From Rhizobacter sp. (GTDB lineage: Bacteria; Pseudomonadota; Gammaproteobacteria; Burkholderiales; Burkholderiaceae_C), in contig JAHBZQ010000001.1 in NCBI GenBank assembly GCA_019635355.1, positions 806,001 through 870,000 of the forward strand: DNA of 64,000 bases. Direction: 5' to 3'. The notes beneath the pieces are model-generated. The model ran no database searches. It was not told the origin of the DNA and was given only the letters and a program-made list of their open reading frames with translations. The stretch's first letter is position 1. The number at the start of each line of letters is the position of its first letter. Shown one piece after another: positions 10,782 to 18,998 of this stretch. Position numbers and translations under genes: made by a program.

Positions 10782-11438
10782 ATGGCGCTCGTCCATCTTC
10801 CCGCTATTGCCTACGCCGTTCGCCAGCAACTGGCGACACAAGGCATCGCACTTACCACCGGCCACGCCCAGCAGCTCATCGTTGCTGCCCTCGGCCACAA
10901 CAATCTCGCGTCGTTTCAGGCCTCGGGCGATGACCCGGGCTTTGCGCTCGCATCGGACATCGTCCTGGACCCTGCCAGGCTCGAATCTCGCGCCGCTGAC
11001 TTGCAGCATGACCCCACGCCGTTTGGAGCGGCGTTGATCTTGGTGCTGGAGAAGCTCTACCCGGCGGCTACGCTCCACGAAGACCACGAAGAGTGGCTGA
11101 TGGGCGTTGAAGAATCCTTCGCGCAGTCCATCGTCGACGACGACCGAGTCAACTCCGAGGTCTCGATGACGAATGGGACGTTTCCCCGCGCTTTTGTCGA
11201 GCTCACACCTTGGTGGGAAGCCTTCGACAAGTTTGACGGAGAGGACCTTCGCTATGACTTCAACGGCACCGTCAAGGTCGACCAAGATCCAGACCGCATC
11301 TACTATGGCGACGAGGTCGAAGTCAACGCGATCCTCACGGTTGAGCGCTTTGGACGGCGCCTTTTCGGCCGGCGCGATATTGAGGTCACCCGAGCGAGGC
11401 TGCGTTGGCTAGGTGAGCCGAGTTCGATGGACGAGTAG
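10782..11438 (+). CDS. Hypothetical protein, 218 aa, with N-terminal helical domain
   Basis: Starts MALVHLPAIAYAVRQQLATQG after a clear AAGGAG site. The N-terminal 50 residues (AVRQQLATQGIALTTGHAQQLIVAALGHNNLASFQA) resemble a small helical module found at the N-terminus of several plasmid and accessory proteins, with the pattern G..L....AqeLvA..LG..n. The remaining 165 residues are acidic and beta-rich with no recognised motif. It diverges from the HEPN-like gene at 9716-10537. Function unknown. Confidence 0.65.
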   Translation: MALVHLPAIAYAVRQQLATQGIALTTGHAQQLIVAALGHNNLASFQASGDDPGFALASDIVLDPARLESRAADLQHDPTPFGAALILVLEKLYPAATLHEDHEEWLMGVEESFAQSIVDDDRVNSEVSMTNGTFPRAFVELTPWWEAFDKFDGEDLRYDFNGTVKVDQDPDRIYYGDEVEVNAILTVERFGRRLFGRRDIEVTRARLRWLGEPSSMDE

Positions 11439-11587
11439 AGGCTACCCGGGTCGGAGTTTGCTGATCGCCCTCGACGAATTCGATCTTGGAATTCGGCTGC
11501 CGGGGGCGTGATGAAGAACTCCCGGCGCTTCAGCACACTGTCCGCTTGGGGTTGCAGAAAACCTCCGGCGCGCGGTACTGTTCATCC

Positions 11588-11830
11588 ATGGACCATCCAG
11601 TCGACCGTGCCCTCCATGCGCAACTCCCTCCGAGCGCGCTGACCGAGGTCGAGCAGGAGGACTATCTCGATCGCCTCGAAGAACTTCAGCTGTTGCCATC
11701 ACAGGCGGAGATTGAGTTCTTCGCTTCGCGGCGGCTGCGTGGCGTAGGTGTCGGGTTGGATGACGAGGGCAACCTTGTTCACCAACAGCGTGGTGGAGGC
11801 ACAGTGCCGACTGCCAACTCAAAGCGCTGA
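11588..11830 (+). CDS. Small acidic hypothetical protein, 80 aa
   Basis: Begins MDHPVDRALHAQLPPSALTE and contains an acidic helix (EVEQEDYLDRLEELQLLPSQAEIEFFASRR). The frame is also open upstream to 11486, but the segment before 11588 looks non-coding. It follows the 218-aa gene on the same strand by 150 bp and overlaps the convergent CoiA-like gene by 12 bp. Function unknown. Confidence 0.5.
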   Translation: MDHPVDRALHAQLPPSALTEVEQEDYLDRLEELQLLPSQAEIEFFASRRLRGVGVGLDDEGNLVHQQRGGGTVPTANSKR

Positions 11831-12868
11831 GAACTCACTCGGGTTGCGTGTGGCGAGCGTCTTTGTCGCGCGCTGGCCGAAGAAGATCATGACGGCTTCG
11901 AACGATCTACCGCGATAGACACCCAACGCAGGATCAGCTGCCCCCACGCTCGGTGGAAGTGCTTCATCCCACCCCTCATTCATCGGCCAGGGCGCGATGG
12001 CCACCTTGTCATCCGTCATCGTGTAGACCACCCACGCACTTCCATCATTGAGCCGGTAGAAGATGAACGCGGACGAGGGATTCAAGAGCGGTGCCCACGG
12101 GTAATGCTGTTCGACCTTTGGAGCTGGTGCGGGTGAGGCCTGTGTCGGGCTTCGATCGCTGACCTGGTGGCCCTGGGCACGCTGCTGCTCCCGAGCTTGC
12201 CTCTCGACAACCTCCTTCACCCGAGCAGCGTCCTCTGCTGCCTTGGCATTGACCCTCTTCTGCGCGGCCGCCACCAGCCCAAGCGTGTCTGGATGATGGC
12301 GCCACTGCACACGCCCAAAGTTTCTTAGGTGCTGTTCTGCCCGACTGCGAATGCGCAGATCGGACAGCGGAGGCACCGAGCAGACGAAATCGACGCCGGC
12401 CATCCCGGCGCTCTGGTTTGCCTTGGCCGGGTACGGCTCACCAACCTCAACGAAGACGTTGGCGTCAATCTGCGAGTTCAATCGGCCAACCGCGATCGGT
12501 TCATAGCGCGTGCCTTTGGGAAGCCATTTCAATGGACCTTGAAACTGCGGCCTCCATTCCACCGTCTCGCTTCTGCCACCCAGTGGAGATGAGGCGCGCA
12601 CGCTCACCTGATATGGCGGCAACAGAAGCACCTCTCGCAGCTTCAGGTATTCGATCGCCAAGCGGCGCAGCATGTTCATGGCGCCGGCATGGCACTCGGG
12701 ACGCTCCTGGCCGGCTTCATGAGCGAAGTGCCATTCCTTCTCGTTTCCCTGCTTGGCGATCAGCGGGCTGTTGCATTCAGGACAACGGCATCCGCAGGCG
12801 GCACCGCGCTCCACTTCGCCGATGAAGCGCATTTCGCCATTGAGCCCGATGCCTGCGAAGAGGTTCAT
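11819..12868 (-). CDS. CoiA-like domain protein
   Basis: A 349-residue protein whose N-terminus has the zinc-binding and nuclease-associated signature of competence protein CoiA relatives: CGCRCPECNSPLIAKQGNEK followed by EWHFAHEA. The middle contains a Glu/Ala-rich coiled segment (AKAAEDAARVKEVVERQAREQQ) and a Pro-rich linker, and the C-terminus is a globular domain without recognised motifs. CoiA-like proteins have a restriction-endonuclease-like fold in some members, and standalone versions occur often in mobile islands. The exact role here is not known. Confidence 0.7.
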   Translation of the reverse strand: MNLFAGIGLNGEMRFIGEVERGAACGCRCPECNSPLIAKQGNEKEWHFAHEAGQERPECHAGAMNMLRRLAIEYLKLREVLLLPPYQVSVRASSPLGGRSETVEWRPQFQGPLKWLPKGTRYEPIAVGRLNSQIDANVFVEVGEPYPAKANQSAGMAGVDFVCSVPPLSDLRIRSRAEQHLRNFGRVQWRHHPDTLGLVAAAQKRVNAKAAEDAARVKEVVERQAREQQRAQGHQVSDRSPTQASPAPAPKVEQHYPWAPLLNPSSAFIFYRLNDGSAWVVYTMTDDKVAIAPWPMNEGWDEALPPSVGAADPALGVYRGRSFEAVMIFFGQRATKTLATRNPSEFSAL

Positions 12869-12904
12869 TGATTCGATGCGTCAAGCCAGTGTTGGCTGGC
12901 AGAT

Positions 12905-13792
12905 CTAAACCCTCGGAAGCACGCTCACAGCTGAAGAAAGATCGGTCCGAAAGACTTCAAAGCAGCTACGCGCGGTGCGATATTGAGCCAGATTGGCGGC
13001 ACATGCAGACTCGGGATCAAGAGGAGGCGTCCCTCCATACGAATACTGTACGCACAGTCGCCCAGCCACAGGCACTTCCTGATAGCTGCCGTCGTCCTGC
13101 TGCACCATCTCTGTCTCCGGCACGACCGATCGCGTCACAGCCTGCGTCAAGCCGATGGCGAGTCGAGGCCCAACTGCGTGACTCGACCGATTCCTGTAGT
13201 CATGGGTGAGTGCGCGGTAGGCTGGGGAATCAATCTGCCGCAGGTGATCCATGAAGGCTGCAGCTTGCGGCCAACTCGTCATCAGACCTTGTAGTCGGAC
13301 TTCTTTTTGACGCCGCGTCATGTGTTTGGGCTTTTTCCCAGGCTCAGGATCTCCATCGAGATAGTCGCGATAGTTCCCCTGCGCCAGCCGCACCTGATGC
13401 ACAGAATTGGTGGCGACGAAGATCAAAGCATCCCGCGTCGCACTCGGCTGGATGAGGCAACAGTGAGCCATGGGCTCCAGAAACTCTCGCCTCAGATCCC
13501 AGGCTTCTGCTTCTCCGTAGGTTCTGATGACTTCGTTCCAAGCCTGCCAACGTTGCAGGTGGTTGTGCCAAGCATTGAGCCGATTGGTGATCTCGCGAAG
13601 CTCATCGCGGATCATCTCTGAAGCCCACATGTTCAGCCGGGTCCGCTCGATGTCCGAAAAGTCGTAGGGAAGATAGGAGTCCGCTGGCTCCAGAGGACCC
13701 TCTTGCAGGCGAGTGGTGTAGCGGTCAAATGCCTGATGCAGAAACGTAAAGTAGTCGGAGGTCATTTGGCACCCGAGGTTTGCTCGGCTCAT
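12905..13792 (-). CDS. Hypothetical protein with HEPN-type RxxxxH motif
   Basis: A 295-residue helical protein. HDYRNRSSHAVGP at about residue 200 has Arg-x4-His spacing and the RN start common to HEPN domains. The region before it (RQKEVRLQGLMTSWPQAAAFMDHLRQ) is also helical. The next gene upstream ends 15 bp before this start, and an alternative ATG lies at 13765, so the first nine residues are uncertain. It appears to be the third gene of a leftward series: recombinase, HEPN-like, HEPN-like. RNase activity is an inference. Confidence 0.6.
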   Translation of the reverse strand: MSRANLGCQMTSDYFTFLHQAFDRYTTRLQEGPLEPADSYLPYDFSDIERTRLNMWASEMIRDELREITNRLNAWHNHLQRWQAWNEVIRTYGEAEAWDLRREFLEPMAHCCLIQPSATRDALIFVATNSVHQVRLAQGNYRDYLDGDPEPGKKPKHMTRRQKEVRLQGLMTSWPQAAAFMDHLRQIDSPAYRALTHDYRNRSSHAVGPRLAIGLTQAVTRSVVPETEMVQQDDGSYQEVPVAGRLCVQYSYGGTPPLDPESACAANLAQYRTARSCFEVFRTDLSSAVSVLPRV

Positions 13793-13807
13793 TCGCCCAC
13801 CGGCAGC

Positions 13808-14497
13808 TCAGACCTCGAGCTGCCAGATGCCCGTCATCTTGTCTGGGTCGAGATTGGATCGGCTGTCGAAGACCCGGACGAACTCAAAGAAGGAGCGCAC
13901 CGCCCAGTTCGCGCACCCAGCGCTCATGCTTTGCATGGTGAGGAAGTCGCTCTGCAGGTTCGGAAACGGGCTCAGCGGGTATCTGCCGTTCAGATCTTGA
14001 ATGAGATCCGACCGCGTCTGGCGGCTGTCCCACGTTGGCTTGTAGTGAACCAGCGCATTTCTGAAGCCGATTAGGGTCAGCACATTCGTGTAGTACGGAG
14101 CCTTCTCGTCCAGCGGCGCCTGCTTGAGCAGCTTCAGCGCAAGCTGATATTTGGCGAGGATGCTCTTCTTCCGTTCGATTCCTCTTTCGCCCCAGAAAGC
14201 TTCTTCGAAGTTGGGAATCAAGGGTCTGAGAGCGCAATGCGGTGCAATGAACAGCTCGTTGATCAGCCCCTCTAGCGAGGCCGCCGTGGAGAGGATCGTC
14301 GCACTCACATACGAACGTATGTCGATGAACACGCCGTCGATATCCTGCGCCGAAGCGGCGCCTTCGATCGCGATGGCTCGGTCTCTAAACGTGGTGGCAG
14401 CCTTGAGGTGCTGCCAGGCAAAGTTGGCGATCTGCTGCACTTCTGCTGCGTCACCGAGATCGACCCCGTCCGTTCCGTCGGCTGCCAGCTGCGTCAC
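13808..14497 (-). CDS. HEPN-domain-like protein, 229 aa
   Basis: The clearest of the HEPN-like proteins. A long helical N-terminal region includes YVSATILSTAASLEGLINELF, the usual first helix pair. Then comes IGFRNALVHYKPTW near residue 147, an RNxLVHYKP signature shared with RNase HEPN and RiboL-PSP-HEPN proteins. The start codon overlaps the stop of the tyrosine recombinase gene by four bases, so the two are translationally coupled. This suggests that it travels with the recombinase module. Confidence 0.7.
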   Translation of the reverse strand: MTQLAADGTDGVDLGDAAEVQQIANFAWQHLKAATTFRDRAIAIEGAASAQDIDGVFIDIRSYVSATILSTAASLEGLINELFIAPHCALRPLIPNFEEAFWGERGIERKKSILAKYQLALKLLKQAPLDEKAPYYTNVLTLIGFRNALVHYKPTWDSRQTRSDLIQDLNGRYPLSPFPNLQSDFLTMQSMSAGCANWAVRSFFEFVRVFDSRSNLDPDKMTGIWQLEV

Positions 14498-15450
14498 GTT
14501 GAACTCCCGCCGCTCAGTGATTGCTCGAAGCGTTGCTGCAGCTTGGCTGTCGGAGCGTCCAGGTAGCGCAAGGCTGAATCAACGTCTTTCCACCCCACGT
14601 AGGCCATCAGCTCTTTGATGTCCCACCCGCTGGACGTAGCCCATCCGGCAAAGCCGCGCCGCAGCGAGTGGCTGGAATAGCTCTTGACCTGGTCAAGACC
14701 AGTTTGCTCGAAGAGGCCTCTCAGGAGCGGAATGATGCTGGTTGGGCGCATCGACTCGTCGCTGATGGAGCCCCACCGGTCGATGGCCGGATACACCGGC
14801 CCAGACGTGCGACCCGACAGGGCGACCCACTCGAGGTAGGCCTCCACCGGGCACAGCCGCGACAGCGCAGGGCAATGGAACGTCCGGCCTTCGAACTCGC
14901 GGTCACCCTTGCTGCGAGGCAGTCGGCATGTCAGCCCCCTGCCGTCGACCACCTCGACGTCTTCGATGCGCATCCGGGTGAGCTCGTCCGATCGGAACGC
15001 GCGCCAGAAGCCGAGCAGCAGTAGCGAGCGGTCCCGGGTCGCTCTGAGCACGTCTATGGGGCGGCTTTGCTGCAATGCCTCCAACTGGCGGCGTTTCAGC
15101 TCGGCGTTCACCCGCTCAAGCTGTTCCAGCTCGAGTGGCTTGGCTTGCTTCTGAGCCGAGGTGTGTGTGGCGCGAATGCCCTTGAGCACCTTGCGCACGA
15201 TCGGCGTCCTGGTCGGATCCGCAAACCCATGATCGGCGTGCCAACGCGCCAGTGCAGCCACGCGCTGCCGGAGAGTGCTCAGCGCGTGCTGAGGCGCATA
15301 CGCGGCCAGGTAGCGCGCGACCGAGTCGCTGGTGGCCGGCAATAGCCCATTCCACTCCTGCTCGAAGTGGCGGATGCAGGCGGCATAGCTGCGCAGCGTG
15401 CTTTCGCGATCTGCTGCCTGCAGGTAGTCGTCGAGGTCCCCGAGTGCCAT
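14494..15450 (-). CDS. Tyrosine recombinase / integrase
   Basis: A 318-residue site-specific recombinase with an N-terminal SAM-like core-binding domain (STLRSYAACIRHFEQEW) and a catalytic domain carrying Arg153 (FWRAFRSDEL), Lys181, the HSLRR box (His261, Arg264), Trp287 in GWKD and the nucleophile Tyr296 (RYLD). All catalytic residues are present. It is the only site-specific recombinase found in the transposon, so it is the best candidate for cointegrate resolution, the role of TnpI in Tn4430-type elements. It could instead be the integrase of an island captured by the transposon. A 68-aa gene precedes it by 21 bp and a HEPN-like gene overlaps its end. Confidence 0.88.
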   Translation of the reverse strand: MALGDLDDYLQAADRESTLRSYAACIRHFEQEWNGLLPATSDSVARYLAAYAPQHALSTLRQRVAALARWHADHGFADPTRTPIVRKVLKGIRATHTSAQKQAKPLELEQLERVNAELKRRQLEALQQSRPIDVLRATRDRSLLLLGFWRAFRSDELTRMRIEDVEVVDGRGLTCRLPRSKGDREFEGRTFHCPALSRLCPVEAYLEWVALSGRTSGPVYPAIDRWGSISDESMRPTSIIPLLRGLFEQTGLDQVKSYSSHSLRRGFAGWATSSGWDIKELMAYVGWKDVDSALRYLDAPTAKLQQRFEQSLSGGSST

Positions 15451-15471
15451 GCGGCATTCTGAACCAACCGT

Positions 15472-15678
15472 TCACGCGGCCAAGGCCACCAGCTCTGTGT
15501 CGTTCAGTGGCGTCCAGCCAGGTAAAGCTTCGAAGAAGCGGGCGACGCCGAGGCGTGCCGGTTCATCGCCACAGGTGCCATACAGGTCGTCAGCCAGATC
15601 CATCGCGTGCTCATCGGTCATCACCGGCACGTACTGCTGCAGCAGATCCATGGCTTCGGCAATCCACAGCTCCCTCAT
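15472..15678 (-). CDS. Small conserved-looking protein upstream of the recombinase, 68 aa
   Basis: An acidic small protein (MRELWIAEAMDLLQQYVPVMTD, then ARFFEALPGWTPLNDTELVALAA) encoded 21 bp upstream of the recombinase start and on the same strand, with GGGGGAAAGAG upstream of the ATG. Its position suggests a shared transcript. It has no recognised fold; a recombination accessory role is only a possibility. Confidence 0.5.
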   Translation of the reverse strand: MRELWIAEAMDLLQQYVPVMTDEHAMDLADDLYGTCGDEPARLGVARFFEALPGWTPLNDTELVALAA

Positions 15679-15798
15679 CTCTTTCCCCCTGTTTGGTTGT
15701 GCTGCGAATGCTCGCCTGCCACCAGCTAGGCGGCAATCCCGCTGCGGGCGGCCTCCGTTTGGGGGAATCGGGCGCGGCGCCTCGGTCCGGCTGCCGGC

Positions 15799-16245
15799 TC
15801 AACGACGCGGGTCTGAGCTGGCCTGTTTGAACTCCTTCAGTTCGTCGTCCAACGACGTGACCGCGAGCTGGTACAGGATGGCGTTTTGCGCAAAGGCCGC
15901 ACGCTCGCGGTCGAGGTCAACGGTGTTGCCATCCAAGTTGGTCTGTGCAGGCTGCACAAACTGGGCAAATTCGAGCGTGCTCCTCTGAACACCCACATCC
16001 GCGGACAGGTGCTGAGGCGAAGTGGTGGCCAAAGGTGGCGTTGGCATGAAGCGCGTGGCTTGCTCCAGCGCCGCGGAGAAGTCCATGTCCCGCGCTCGAT
16101 AGTGCGGTGTATCTGCATTGGCGATGTTGCTCGCGAGCAGCGTTTGCCGTTGGGCTCTGAAGAGCAAGGCCTTGGCCTTCCAGTCGTCATCTGGGCCGCT
16201 GGCCGCGCCAGCTCCGGTCGGTGTCGGTCGGATCGAATCGGACAT
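15799..16245 (-). CDS. flgB: Orphan FlgB-like flagellar rod protein
   Basis: A 148-residue homologue of the proximal rod protein FlgB. The N-terminal region has RAQRQTLLASNIANADTPHY, the signature shared by flagellar axial proteins, then RARDMDFSAAL. The C-terminus has DGNTVDLDRERAAFAQNAILYQ, as in FlgB. No other flagellar rod gene is nearby. Its promoter has the same box-31 bp-TAGAGT arrangement as both czcE-like genes, so it appears metal-regulated. A GTG at 16284 is in frame but lies only about five bases from the predicted transcript start, so ATG 16245 is preferred. Its job in a metal island is unknown. Confidence 0.85.
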   Translation of the reverse strand: MSDSIRPTPTGAGAASGPDDDWKAKALLFRAQRQTLLASNIANADTPHYRARDMDFSAALEQATRFMPTPPLATTSPQHLSADVGVQRSTLEFAQFVQPAQTNLDGNTVDLDRERAAFAQNAILYQLAVTSLDDELKEFKQASSDPRR

Positions 16246-16295
16246 TGTGTTGACGGCTTCGGCCGAGCCGCAGCATGAGGCCACTGTGCCGGGTC

Positions 16296-16352
16296 ACTCT
16301 ATGAGCCGGTCACCTACCGCAGGCGGTCTGCCAGATGACAAATTTGTCATCC
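16296..16352 (-). promoter_or_regulatory. CzcR/CusR-type promoter of the flgB-like gene
   Basis: A perfect 18-bp palindrome GATGACAAATTTGTCATC (16334-16351) lies within the 20-bp box 16333-16352. After exactly 31 bp comes TAGAGT on the minus strand (16296-16301). The box overlaps the stop codon of the PAP2 gene. The same spacing recurs at three other promoters in the element. Confidence 0.75.
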
Positions 16353-17084
16353 AGGCGAGGCAAGCTCACCGACATCCGACGCGCACGCGCCAGGCTTCTT
16401 GCGCCAGCAAGGCGACAAGTGGTACAGGGTGATGGCGAAAGCCGCGCAGATCCAGCCTGTCCACAACCAGTGACTGACGAAATGGGCGCCGCGCATCACC
16501 TGAACCCAACCGAGCGCAGCTCCCAAAGCGAGCGTGACAAGCAGCCATGCCTGTGAAGCGCGTGGCGAGATTGCGCGAAGAGCAAGCCAGCCGGGAAGAA
16601 ACGAAAAAGCCATGGACGCGTGGCCGGAGGGAAAGCATTGCCCTGGGCCACCATCGGCGATGCGGCTCCAGTGCGACACATGGCTGGGCACGCTGCCTCC
16701 GAACAACTTCAGGTCCCAAGGGCAACTGGTCAAGTTGTAGCGGCGCAGCCAGGAGATGAGCGTGGCGCAGCCGATCGTTGTGAGGAACAGCCAGGCTCTC
16801 TGCGAACGCGTGAGCCTCTTGAGCCCCGAGATCGGGAACCAGATGCTGACGGCCAAGGCAAGCACCAAGGGCCAGGCGACGAATTTCACCTTGTCGTGAA
16901 ACAGCGAGGCCGTCAGCCAATGGTCACGCCACCGAAAACCCTTGTCGGTTCCAAATAGCTGACTGACCCAACGGTCCAATCCGCTGGCATCCCAGAGGAC
17001 GATCAGCACCATCGCGGCTAGGAGGCCGACGACATCGCGTCGCAACCTCGTGTCCGGTCCGGCGAGAGTCGAACCGCTATGCAC
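16347..17084 (-). CDS. PAP2-family membrane phosphatase
   Basis: A 245-residue integral membrane protein with about five or six hydrophobic segments (VVGLLAAMVLIVLW, VAWPLVLALAVSIWF, AWLFLTTIGCATLISWL and others). The acid-phosphatase motifs GQCFPSGHASMAF near residue 150 and RGAHFVSHWLWTGW near 200 carry the catalytic His residues of the PAP2/LpxE-LpxT type. Such enzymes remove phosphate from lipid A, undecaprenyl pyrophosphate or similar lipids. With the EptA-type transferase in the same island, a lipid A remodelling role is plausible: dephosphorylation or phosphate exchange next to phosphoethanolamine addition. Confidence 0.82.
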   Translation of the reverse strand: MHSGSTLAGPDTRLRRDVVGLLAAMVLIVLWDASGLDRWVSQLFGTDKGFRWRDHWLTASLFHDKVKFVAWPLVLALAVSIWFPISGLKRLTRSQRAWLFLTTIGCATLISWLRRYNLTSCPWDLKLFGGSVPSHVSHWSRIADGGPGQCFPSGHASMAFSFLPGWLALRAISPRASQAWLLVTLALGAALGWVQVMRGAHFVSHWLWTGWICAAFAITLYHLSPCWRKKPGACASDVGELASPG

Positions 17085-17165
17085 TGGACTGCACCCGGCG
17101 AGTCACGCGGCAAGCGTCACCGAGCGCGGGCCATGCAAGGCAGGCGCGCACAACGACTGAATGTC

Positions 17166-17462
17166 CTAGCGCGCCTTGCCGCAGTTCGGGCAGAAGCTTG
17201 TTCCTTGCGCGAGCGTGGTGTTGCAGCCCGAGCACTGGGTTGAGGTTTGCCCCGCTCCGCACTGACTGCAGAAACGACCACCAGGGCTCGTGACGGCGCC
17301 GCATTTCGAACACGCAAGGCCGCCGCCCGCGGCTTGTTGTGGCATCGGGCTCGGGACGTTGCCGTATCCGTACCCGTGTCCACCGCCGTGATGTCCGCTG
17401 CGATGGTGGCCGCCTCCATGCGAGCCGGTGACGCCGCGCAAAAGCTTTTCGAACATGCTCAT
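17166..17462 (-). CDS. Double zinc-ribbon protein with His/Gly-rich N-terminus
   Basis: A 98-residue protein. After MSMFEKLLRGVTG comes a His/Gly-rich stretch (HGGGHHRSGHHGGGHGYG) that could bind metal, then two zinc ribbons with CSKCG...CSQCG and CSGC...CPNCG. No signal peptide or membrane segment is seen. It is preceded by an AGGAGT site and by its own CadR/PbrR-type promoter at 17505-17535, so it should be induced by divalent heavy metals. A metal buffering or sensing role is an inference. Confidence 0.75.
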   Translation of the reverse strand: MSMFEKLLRGVTGSHGGGHHRSGHHGGGHGYGYGNVPSPMPQQAAGGGLACSKCGAVTSPGGRFCSQCGAGQTSTQCSGCNTTLAQGTSFCPNCGKAR

Positions 17463-17504
17463 TTGGTACTCCTGTCAGACGGTGGGGGGTGATCGGTTGT
17501 TCTC

Positions 17505-17535
17505 ATTGGAAAGTCTCTTGCCCATATAGAGTCAA
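17505..17535 (-). promoter_or_regulatory. CadR/PbrR-type promoter of the zinc-ribbon gene
   Basis: On the minus strand: -35 TTGACT (17535-17530), a 19-bp spacer starting CTATATGGGC, and -10 TCCAAT (17510-17505). The 19-bp spacer and CTATA...dyad are those of MerR-family Pb/Cd/Zn promoters. Confidence 0.75.
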
Positions 17536-17559
17536 GCGCCCCGAGGCCTGGCCGCGCGT

Positions 17560-17616
17560 AGATGACAGGTTTGTCATCTGATTGTTCGGAAGTCGTCAGA
17601 AAGTGCTTCGTAGAGT
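17560..17616 (+). promoter_or_regulatory. CzcR/CusR-type promoter of the small gene and porin
   Basis: Box AGATGACAGGTTTGTCATCT (17560-17579), eight paired bases on each side of four central bases, followed after 31 bp by TAGAGT (17611-17616). It reads toward the 75-aa gene at 17667 and the porin at 17965. It sits back to back with the CadR-type promoter of the zinc-ribbon gene. Confidence 0.72.
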
Positions 17617-17666
17617 CGCCCAAGGTCAGCGCGCTCCAGACGCGGCCGGAGACGAAAGGCAGCTCC

Positions 17667-17897
17667 ATGAGCGTAGATCGGTTGCCCGAGGACAACTACG
17701 GTGTCCGGGTGATGTGCAAAGACGACCGCGTGCGCCTGCTTTGGCTGGCCAACGAGGTTGGAGAGGACGCGCTGCGAATCAGCGTGCGCAAGTACCAGCA
17801 ACGTTTCGCTGGTGCCATGCCCTACGTGTCCAAGATGCTGCGGTGGCACCGGCTCGAGGTTCCATCCGAGGTGTGCGTGCCGCAGTACGTCCGCTAG
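17667..17897 (+). CDS. Small hypothetical protein, 76 aa
   Basis: A basic small protein, MSVDRLPEDNYGVRVMCKDD to MLRWHRLEVPSEVCVPQYVR. The frame is open upstream to 17562, but the predicted transcript starts near 17623, so ATG 17667 is used. It ends 67 bp before the porin and likely shares its metal-responsive promoter. No family is recognised, and function is unknown. Confidence 0.6.
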   Translation: MSVDRLPEDNYGVRVMCKDDRVRLLWLANEVGEDALRISVRKYQQRFAGAMPYVSKMLRWHRLEVPSEVCVPQYVR

Positions 17898-17964
17898 TGC
17901 ACAGACCGCTGAGGCCGGTGACCCCGTCGTACCCGCACTTCACACACTCAAAAAGGAAGCTCAT

Positions 17965-18933
17965 ATGAAGCGCTCTCTATTCATCGCTGCTCTTTCAACC
18001 CTGGCAGCAGGCTCAACACTCGCCCAAAGCAACGTCACCATCTACGGACGTCTCAACGAGACCGTTGAGCGCGAAAAGGTGGCTGGAAACAGTCGCACCG
18101 TGGTCAACGACAACGCGTCTCGTCTGGGGTTCAAGGGGTCAGAAGACCTGGGAGGCGGTCTAAAAGCCAACTTCTTGCTCGAGCACCGTTTCCGCCCGGA
18201 CACCGGTACAGCCGCCGGCGACTTCTGGGCTGGCGACAGCTGGGTGGGCCTGTCCAGCAGCAACTACGGTGCCCTGCGACTGGGGCGCATGATCAGCACG
18301 GCTTACTTCGCAACGGCTGACTACGTCAGCTATCACAACCACGACACCGGCTCTTCGTCCGATGCTCTGTACAACCTTGGCTTCCAGAGCTGGTACACGA
18401 AGAACAAGATTGCGTACAAAACGCCTTCGCTGGCTGGCGCCACGGTGGAAGTCCAGTACGGCCTGCGCGAAACCGGCGTGGCTCCGGCTTCGGACCGGAA
18501 CAGCAATGGCTTCGAGCTCGCCGCCAACTACAACGTCGGCGACCTCGCGCTGGGCCTGGGGTTCACCAAGGACGGCGCAGACAAGCAGGTTGCCGTGCGT
18601 GGCCAGTACACGATCGGTGCCTTCACGCTCGGTGGCTACTACCAGCGCACGGGGTTCAAGGACATCTACGCAACGGGGGGCAAAGCCAACATCTTCCGCC
18701 TGTCCGGGATGTACACATTGGGCGCTTCCGAGTTCCACGCCAATGCCGGCCTGGCAGGCAAACGCGACGGCATCGCGGACAGTGATGCACAGCAGTTCAC
18801 CCTGGGCTACAACTACAACCTGAGCAAGCGCACCAAGGTCTACACCTATTTCACCAAGATCAACGCGGAGGCGGCCACCGCCTACGTCGCCGACTACAGC
18901 TCGCTCGCCCTGGGCATCCGCCACAACTTCTGA
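17965..18933 (+). CDS. Gram-negative porin (betaproteobacterial trimeric type)
   Basis: A 322-residue outer-membrane porin. A signal peptide (MKRSLFIAALSTLAAGSTLAQ) precedes SNVTIYGRLNETVE, the standard first strand of betaproteobacterial porins. It continues with NASRLGFKGSEDLGGGLKA and WVGLSSSNYGALRLGR, and ends with an aromatic terminal strand ALGIRHNF, as required for outer-membrane insertion. The start has AAGGA upstream. It is probably co-transcribed with the 76-aa gene from a CzcR-type promoter. A porin induced with metal efflux may replace a more permeable one; this is inference. Confidence 0.92.
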   Translation: MKRSLFIAALSTLAAGSTLAQSNVTIYGRLNETVEREKVAGNSRTVVNDNASRLGFKGSEDLGGGLKANFLLEHRFRPDTGTAAGDFWAGDSWVGLSSSNYGALRLGRMISTAYFATADYVSYHNHDTGSSSDALYNLGFQSWYTKNKIAYKTPSLAGATVEVQYGLRETGVAPASDRNSNGFELAANYNVGDLALGLGFTKDGADKQVAVRGQYTIGAFTLGGYYQRTGFKDIYATGGKANIFRLSGMYTLGASEFHANAGLAGKRDGIADSDAQQFTLGYNYNLSKRTKVYTYFTKINAEAATAYVADYSSLALGIRHNF

Positions 18934-18950
18934 TCGCCTCGATCAGCGAA

Positions 18951-18988
18951 AGGAAGACCGGCCGGGCGAAAGACCTGCCGGTCTTCCT
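18951..18988. terminator. Hairpin between convergent porin and fliQ genes
   Basis: A perfect 12-bp stem, AGGAAGACCGGC (18951-18962) with GCCGGTCTTCCT (18977-18988), and a 14-nt loop. There is no T tract, so it is terminator-like rather than a canonical intrinsic terminator; it may act in both directions. Confidence 0.55.
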
Positions 18989-18998
18989 GGCAGCGTGC

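Noticed and set aside
14494..15450. Integrase marking a separate integrative element with tRNA attachment site
   Set aside because: No tRNA gene or flanking att duplication was seen near it, and the Tn3-type ends account for the whole segment.
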